The position numbers and the translations under genes are program-made. From Linanthus parryae (Eukaryota > Streptophyta > Magnoliopsida > Ericales > Polemoniaceae), in the NCBI GenBank assembly GCA_023055425.1, contig JALGPY010000010.1, positions 53,481,665 through 53,545,664 on the forward strand: a stretch of DNA of 64,000 nucleotides. The letters run 5' to 3'. The notes under the pieces are model-generated. The model was given only the letters and a program-made list of their open reading frames with translations, did no database searches and had not been told where the DNA came from. Shown here one piece after another: positions 58,096 to 64,000 of the stretch (the stretch's first letter is position 1; each line of letters starts with the position of its first letter).

Positions 58096-58704
58096 TGTGC
58101 TCAATGAAATCCCTCGGAGAGATCCAATTGTGCACCTCAAGTAGACAATAAGGACACAGAGGGATGTAAGATGTGTGTAGGGAGAGGGTAAGCAATGGTA
58201 ACTGTGTGAGAGAGAGAGACAGCTTAATGGCAGAGCTTCGGTAAGTCCATAAGAACTATATGTGTCGCAACGGAGGGCTAACGATCCTATATATAGTGGG
58301 GAAGTGACCGTTGTGAGGGGGTTAATGCACCATAAATGGCGGCTTAATGGTATCCCCCGTAACGGCACGTTCGACCGTGTATATAGGAACCGTTAGGCAC
58401 CTGACCGTACATACCGGAGACCGTTATGAGGTCAATCGCGTTCATAGGACTTAGCCATTAAGTCTCTCAAAGCAGTTACAAAGGGTCGCGCGCGAGCTTT
58501 GTTGTCGCACGCGCGCGACGGACCTTACCCTAGCCTCCAAACCACTAAGTCCCTACAAGTTCCGTGTTGGTACGCGAGGGCCCTATCTCGCAGCCCCCTC
58601 GTGGATAAGCATAGGTAGTTATTCAGTGTATATGGAGCACAACTACGTGTGCAGGATTGCTGCCACGTGGCCGTGATTTGTCTGTCCAGAAAGCTGTATC
58701 TACA
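58096..58704 (-). repeat. 5' LTR of PMD element (609 bp)
   Basis: Plus strand TGTGCTCAATGAAATCC to ATCTACA, followed by TSD ATTAA. Confidence 0.9.
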
Positions 58705-59167
58705 ATTAACATTGTTGCCCATGATGCTGCAAACTCTGATATTGTTTTACTTCACTCATACTCTGATATTCCTAAATTTTTAACTGCATAACACTGTAAC
58801 CTTTCTCAGCTTTTTACATGCTAAGGTGTATCTCACTTAGCATTTCTTACTGAATTTAGAACATCTGCGGTCTTTGTTCCCCCCCCCTCGCCCCGCAGGT
58901 GTAGGTGAAGGGAGCTCAAGGTAGACGTGAACGAAAGATGCTACTAGTTATGTTAACGTCTTTTGTTTAGTCGATCACTTAGTTTACTTTCATCTTTTGT
59001 AATGTAGTATGACAGATTTTGTTTGAAATAATTATGTCCTTTGTAATATATAACTATGTTGGTGTTCGTTTTTTATTACCATTGTTCCTTGGATCCGAGA
59101 GCGATCTCGGATGCGGATTGGCGTTTCCATGTTTCTCCACTGAGAACTATGAGGGTGTCATAACATG

Positions 59168-60163
59168 TCCCTGGTTAATTTCATCTTCAAATTCGATCTC
59201 TAACACGACCGAAAGTGGAGACAAAGTTGCTGAGAAATGTTGTTGGAAACTTCGTAGTTCATAACCAATGTTTTCCAGCCAACTTCCAACTGTGATAACT
59301 TAGTCTGTTTTTATCAAAATGAGATGAAAATTGAGTTGTGCTTCTCTGTAAATAAATCTACAAGATTCATGAAGATTATTTACTCAAATAACCTCTCTAC
59401 CAACTCTGGATATGTTCTCAAAGTTGCTCCAAAAGCATGCTAGGAAACTGTCAAAACTTGAATAATTGGCTAAGTATAGAGTGGCTTAATTTTGCCCAAC
59501 TTTGATCTACTATCTCACTGAATATTTTGAGTCTCTAAGAGCTTAAATATGTTCAATAATACTTGTTCAGCCATCTTCAAGACCCTATTTCTAGTTTTAT
59601 AAAACTGTTTCTCAGTTGCTCATAAATCATCTCTAAAGTTGGATGTTTGTGCTAATTTCACGCAGACTTCGACTATTAGTTTTCCTGTCAAAATTGATAT
59701 GTAAAATCTTCACATCACTGAGAAAAGTTTCTCACATTGTTATTCTGCTTCCAAGTGTCAAATTTGACCAAGTTCTATAAGAGGGGCAAATTAGTAATTT
59801 TACATAAAATTATGTTAAGTTGAAATCAATATCTTGGAGCTGTCAAACTGTTAACATGGGTATTCGGTGGAGTCACAATAGGCCGTCATTAATTTATGGT
59901 TGACCAAGTCAAGTGTTGGGGGGTCTTTTTATAATTCTAGCTCAGTGGCTTATATGTAAATAATAAAAACTTCATAAATCAATTCCCTTTAGCTAACCTG
60001 TGACTCAGAGGAACGTGAAATCCATACATTGGGCATCTGAGGAAGACATAAGCCATGCTTGACATCTCAAGTTAACATATTGGGGGCAGTCAAACTCAAC
60101 CGAAACTCTAATACTATGTCCAAGGGTAAAAATAATCTCTGTGACCTCAGAGTTCTTCACAAA
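59168..60163. other. Intergenic, nothing recognised
   Basis: About 1 kb of mixed sequence right of the solo LTR; no ORF or repeat family supported. Confidence 0.4.
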
Positions 60164-60505
60164 AGATTCTCATAATGACATTTTAGAGGCTAAGGGTCAA
60201 GTTTGACCCAATTTGACTTTCTGGAAACCCTACTTAATTTGAGCTGTCTAAGATGGGTGAAATAGTAAATTCACAACTCCTCCGGTCAAACACCCAAACC
60301 ACGATGCAGGACATGATCTCATGTCTCTGTACGAAAGATTCTCATAATGACATTTCAGGGACTACGGGTCAAGTTTACCCAATCTGACTTTCTGGAAATC
60401 CTACTTCAATTGAGCTGTCTAAAAGGGGTGAAATAGTAAATTCACAATTCCTCCGGTCAAACCCTCAAACCATGATGCAGGACATGATCTCATGTCTCTG
60501 TAGAA
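60164..60505. repeat. Tandem duplication, about 172-bp unit
   Basis: Two adjacent copies starting AGATTCTCATAATGACATTT and ending CATGATCTCATGTCTCTGTA, about 90% alike by eye. Confidence 0.85.
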
Positions 60506-60911
60506 AATACATAACATCTGGGATCCATTCGTGTTTTGACTTGATCTAATTAAACAAGCTAAATCAGAGGCTATAATGCAATTTCTCCAAACACTAGGGG
60601 CCTAAGTGCAATCAATTAAAACTTGAGACTGACTTTGGTCTGGCAATTAGGCATAACTGAGGGGTTTAGAAACAGTCAGGGACTGTATTGATAAGGCTGG
60701 GACTTTCAAGGGCAAAGTGGTAATTCTGGGCTAGTCAGCCAGCATAGCATGCCTGTGCATTTTACCTCACTATTGAGGACGTGTATTAATAGTTTTTGTA
60801 CATTTGTATGTGTAGAGATTGTGTGGATGTAGAATCAACTTCGCTCATCAGCATTACTAGGTAGACTATCAGGTTAGCAAGTGAATGCTAAGTTTCTATT
60901 GGGAAATGCTA

Positions 60912-60912
<1 letters not shown>
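60506..60912. other. Intergenic, nothing recognised
   Basis: No ORF or repeat recognised. Confidence 0.4.
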
Positions 60913-60984
<72 letters not shown>

Positions 60985-60988
60985 GAGA
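60913..60988. repeat. (AT)n(GA)n microsatellite
   Basis: About 40 bp of AT dinucleotides followed by about 35 bp of AG dinucleotides. Confidence 0.95.
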
Positions 60989-61658
60989 TGCACACTTGAA
61001 TGATCATTATAGTCTCCGAGCGCATCCTGAAGTTAAAACATGATTTTTTTCTTGGGTTCTTAGAGTTTCATATCTTATCTTTACCATCAGTTCATCAGCT
61101 TAATAGAGATGTGCGGGACAACCTTGAAGGCCTGCGGATTATTGTTGATAAAGAAGAAGAGGATGATATGAACAATATGAACAACGATAGAGAGAACAAT
61201 GAAGGGCAAAGTTCTCCGAAAGAATAATTTTGGTAGGGTACTCCATCCACTAACTAAAAAACTTAAACAAAAGGGGTGTAAGTGAGGACCAGTTTTGGCC
61301 TCTGAAGGGGTATAAGTGAAGATTTTTAAACTATAGTTGGTGTAAATGAAGATTGTCTTAAACTGAGGGGTGTAAGTGAAGTTTACCCAAAGGAGAAGGG
61401 TCTCGTGAAAACACACAATCACTAGTAGTCGCGTCTCGCTCCCCCCTCCCTCTTCCACAGTTTTTTAGGGGACACAAAATGCGATATTCACATTATATTA
61501 CAAGCAAAAAGTACATGAGGCCGTAGCCCCGAGAAGTGTTCTGAGAAGATACATCGTGACCAAAAGCTATAGACAGCCTATTAGATACATTGTGAAACCA
61601 TGGTAGAACCAACAGAAAGACAACTAAGTAGACCAAAATATATGCTTCTAGGCTTGCA
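60989..61658. other. Unassigned DNA with MULE-like end motif
   Basis: A 75-codon open frame at 61000-61227 is acidic and asparagine-rich at its end, with no known motif. At 61280-61395 the phrase GGGGTGTAAGTGAAG recurs three times in variants and ends TTTACCC, resembling a degenerate terminus of the GGGTAAAAG family. Confidence 0.3.
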
Positions 61659-62408
61659 CTACGACAGCATTGCGTCCTCATGTTTATCAAAAAGTAACTG
61701 CGGAAGGATTTGAGCAGGAGGAATAAAAAAGTATTCAAAAGAGATGATGATGTCTTCCTTGTCGCGCTAACATGTTTGCAACTTTGTTAGTCTCACGGGA
61801 TGCGTGATGGATGCTCCGAAGAGGACGATGCCTGATAAATCATCTACAATCATTCACAATTGATGTGAGCCAAGGCGAACCGGAAACATTTTCATGTATG
61901 TAGTAGAAAGATACATAAGAGTCGGTTTCAAGCTGTAGAGAACTGACATTCAACTTAGAAGCAATTGATAAACCATCTCGAATAGCAAAAAGTTCCGAAT
62001 GCAAAACACAAGTAGTAGACACTTTACAAATGTAACCCCCTAGCCGATTCCCGTTACTATCCCTAAATAAACCTCCACTGCCCGAAGTTCCAGTTTAAGC
62101 TTTTACACTACCATCAGTATTTAGTTTAATACTATCAGCTGGTGGAGGTTTCCATATTAATTGTTTGGGAGCAGATTTTGAAGTAATACGTTTATCATGA
62201 AAGAGCGTATACTCCAAAGCTAGATTATGAGCTAAATTTATCACCTTATGGATATGATCGGTCAACATTTTCAAAACTTTTTTTTTATTTCTAGTTGTTC
62301 AAATAGTCCATAAGGTAAAGGTAAATCGGAACGTCCATGAAGGATGAGGATAGCTGCAGCTAAGATTTTGCAGAATTTGGTTAGAGATCCAATATTTAGT
62401 ATTACTAG
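61659..62408 (-). pseudogene. LINE 3' fragment (RNase H)
   Basis: Minus strand: FRFTFTLWTI, KVLKMLTDHIHKVINLAHNL, WKPPPADSIKLNTDGSV (RNase H first Asp), VLHSELFAIRDGLSIASKL (Glu), LETDSYVSFYY (Asp), SRETNKVANMLARQGRHHHL, then after a frameshift PPAQILPQLLFDK. This is the C-terminal RNase H of a plant LINE distinct from the two others. It has several stops. Its upstream part is cut by MITE copy C. Confidence 0.75.
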
Positions 62409-62655
62409 TGTGATCCCTCTCTTTCTACCAAAACTGACATTTAGGGTCACTTTGACTCGGTGATTTGGATATCAATATGATACAATTTTTTGATAATATT
62501 TTCATGGTGTTGTAGAGTAAAATTTGCTCTATAATACGTGAAAAAATTTTAAAAAAATTATATTGTTGTGCGACCAAAATTACCGGGTCAAAGTGATCCT
62601 GATACGAGTCAAAATTCAAAATGAGTAGAAAGAGAGAGAACAGAGGTGATACCAT
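62409..62655. mobile_element. Stowaway-like MITE, copy C (about 247 bp)
   Basis: Shares TCACTTTGACTCGGTGATTT, CATGGTGTTGTAGAGTAAA and the matching right arm (CCGGGTCAAAGTGATC) with copies A and B. The outermost bases are decayed and the TA target is not certain, so the ends are approximate. Confidence 0.7.
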
Positions 62656-63038
62656 AGTAGTAGTGGTCGCTGAATTTGATGGGCTTCCCGGGGGGACGAC
62701 TAGTGTGCCCACGGATGGGACAGTCTCTGCCAGATTTGACTCCAAAAATCACTCGCCATTGAGGTTGTGTGGAGGCAAATGTCGTCCAGCAAGTTTTTTT
62801 AAACACACCCCTCCCCAAAGTTTGTCCATTATTACTCGAGGCACCCCAACACACTTTAGTTAACGGTTGCCGAATTTAACGGAAAGGGGACGAGGGTTGT
62901 TAGTTCATTGTGTTGAACTTTCACATCCCTGAAACTCTATTATATATGCACAAACTTACCCCCCCCCCAGTTGCTAAGTTTAGTGTACTCACAAATCATG
63001 AGGCAGTGCTAGTTGTGAGAGTGAAATACGCCGTTATG
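62656..63038. other. Intergenic, nothing recognised
   Basis: Contains an open minus-strand stretch (62609-62854 region, overlapping the MITE) with no known motif and a C-run at 62961-62969. Confidence 0.4.
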
Positions 63039-63433
63039 TGTTAGAATTGTGACTTGAATTGGAAAGTCAAAGGTCAGCAAAACTAGGGGCGGTGGATTAC
63101 TACTGAATCACACCGCCACATAGACACACACATGTGTATTTATATGATTTGGTTTGGGTACACTATACACACACGAAATTAATAGAGAAACTCGAGAGGT
63201 GTGTGTCCAATGGGTTTTGTATTGTGTGGGTGTTTGGTTGTGGGTGGCCGCCGTGGTCGTTGCGGCCACAACGTGCATTTTAATCGGGTTCTCTTCTCGA
63301 TAAAATATCTGGTTCTGGCCGTGGAGGTAGCTAGCGGGTTCGTTGCGAATTCGTTAGTGAAACACGTTAAATATTTGTCTCGTTCTTGTTTTGATCTACA
63401 TCGTTCTTGCTCAAATACCACCAGGTTATAACA
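63039..63433 (+). repeat. Copia-type 5' LTR (395 bp)
   Basis: Starts TGTTAGAATTGTG and ends GGTTATAACA, followed by a primer-binding-site-like sequence. A TATA-like ATTTATATGATT lies at 63137-63148. The partner LTR lies beyond the window. Confidence 0.75.
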
Positions 63434-63550
63434 AACTGGTAAAAGAGCTCTGAAACAGGAGTTCTCTTAAAACAAACTGGTATCAGAGCTCTGAAAAAGG
63501 AGTTCATTACAACAAACTGGTATCTGAGCCGGGGTTCCAAGATCTGGGTG
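63430..63550 (+). repeat. Triplicated primer-binding-site unit (about 40 bp)
   Basis: Three tandem units begin AACAAACTGGTA at 63430, 63471 and 63511. The middle copy has the exact tRNA-Met site TGGTATCAGAGC; the first reads TGGTAAAAGAGC and the third TGGTATCTGAGC. Units one and two continue CTGAAA-AGGAGTTC. Confidence 0.9.
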
Positions 63551-64000
63551 GAGCCAAGAGTTAGGTTTTCACGTTTTGGTGGTACTCAAAGCTAGGGTTT
63601 CGAGATTCCGCCAAGAACGATGTATAGTTTGGCAATCAAAATCGATCTGTTCGTGAGAGAGAAGCAGGTACACCCACCATCAAAAGCCCAACAGAGGGGG
63701 CTATCCGGGCTCCTTTTGGAGAAATCTGGCGCACATCTGATTGGGCGTGCAAAGGATCTAGCAAATCCAGCAAACATTCGGTACTGGCGCAAATTTGGAT
63801 GTTCACGCGCATCTGGCGTTCTGGCGATTGACGTTCAGACGCAATCCGACTCCCGGCGTGGAGCATCTGGCGTGTGAATTGGATATGGTTGTGGCTCATA
63901 CGTTGCATGAACTCGTTGGAGTTGGAGCAACGACATGGAGCATCTAGCGTGTGAGATTTCTGGCACGCGCACCTGATTCTGGTTCTGGCGCGCATTCTGC
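63551..64000 (+). other. Leader of copia-like element, off right edge
   Basis: The first ATG (63620) opens 85 codons (MYSLAIKIDLFVREKQVHPP) ending at 63877. The start faintly resembles copia Gag N-termini but no Gag core follows. The rest is rich in CTGGCG/GGCGCG motifs in imperfect repetition (63728-63995). Could be a non-autonomous element. Confidence 0.35.

Larger units (their letters stand above)
47217..58704 (-). mobile_element. LTR element with gag-PR and antisense PMD gene (11.5 kb)
   Basis: LTRs of 610 and 609 bp (about 7% different by hand) and a perfect TSD ATTAA (47212-47216, 58705-58709). Minus orientation is shown by the purine tract next to the left LTR and by Gag and protease order. 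RT, RNase H and integrase are absent. In their place, on the plus strand, lies a multi-exon PMD gene (48427-52659). A minisatellite (54720-55310) separates the two convergent units, and an hAT element (52946-53642) interrupts the interior. Gag style (FIKRFRAKSLE) and the protease VDGGAAVNVIP recall the Tat/Ogre group; that is from memory. It cannot move on its own. Confidence 0.85.
46142..59162. mobile_element. Solo gypsy LTR (about 1.5 kb), split by PMD element
   Basis: Starts TGTAATACCC at 46142 and ends GGGTGTCATA at 59162, flanked by TSD ACATG (46137-46141, 59163-59167). Segments 46142-47211 and 58710-59162 form one LTR once the insertion with TSD ATTAA is removed. The last two bases are TA instead of CA, probably a C-to-T change. 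Contains an imperfect repeat at 46818-47066. The TGTAATACCC start and length suggest Ty3/gypsy. Confidence 0.65.

Overview
This window is nuclear DNA of a flowering plant, most likely a eudicot with a repeat-rich genome. The evidence is a dense nest of plant-type transposable elements (Ty1/copia and Ty3/gypsy LTR elements primed by initiator tRNA-Met, L1-type LINEs with RNase H, Helitrons, a Mutator-like element, hAT elements, Stowaway-like MITEs), GT-AG introns of 54-350 bp, TATA-box promoters, and broken pieces of plant genes. There is no rRNA, canonical tRNA, CRISPR or prokaryotic operon. I cannot name the species.

Layout, left to right. 1-2095: 5' part of a copia element on the minus strand, running off the left edge. 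2165-3241: exon remnants on the minus strand, one of them SPT6-like, with a near-perfect inverted repeat. 3242-7745: a copia element with 156-bp LTRs and an intact 1,151-codon frame that lacks the usual gag N-terminus. 7931-8186: a Stowaway-like MITE. 8483-10227: a small non-autonomous LTR element with a perfect target-site duplication (TSD). 11225-12080: copia reverse transcriptase debris. 12277-19340: the wreck of one minus-strand host gene (DUF7086-like, with TATA box and first exon). It is broken inside an exon by a solo LTR (12495-16507, TSD CCTAT), which itself carries a Mutator-like element (9-bp TSD) and a tRNA-like SINE fragment. A second, copia-type LTR (about 16933-18205) sits in its proline-rich part.

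20096-33781: one plus-strand LINE split by a gypsy chromovirus (20454-25881, TSD GACTT) and by a Helitron (27261-33589). Removing both rejoins the LINE reading frame. 33867-45187: a second Helitron, carrying a full-length LINE (35981-41818) flanked by a 14-bp TSD. 46142-59162: a solo gypsy LTR (TSD ACATG) split by an 11.5-kb LTR element (47217-58704, TSD ATTAA). That element encodes Gag and protease on the minus strand and, antisense to them, a multi-exon plant-mobile-domain (PMD) gene with its own TATA box and 5'-UTR intron. A palindromic minisatellite and an hAT insertion lie between the two. 60164-60505: a tandem duplication. 61659-62655: a LINE 3' fragment and a third MITE copy. 63039-64000: the 5' LTR and leader of another copia-like element with a triplicated primer-binding site, running off the right edge.

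No gene here looks like an intact host gene. The only long intact frame is the copia pol at 4124-7579. The value of the window is its insertion history. Several insertions have exact TSDs or reading frames that rejoin on removal, so their order can be read directly, and LTR pair differences (my hand counts: about 2%, 4%, 4.5% and 7%) rank the LTR elements by age. The most unusual item is the LTR element with the antisense PMD gene and the convergent minisatellite.
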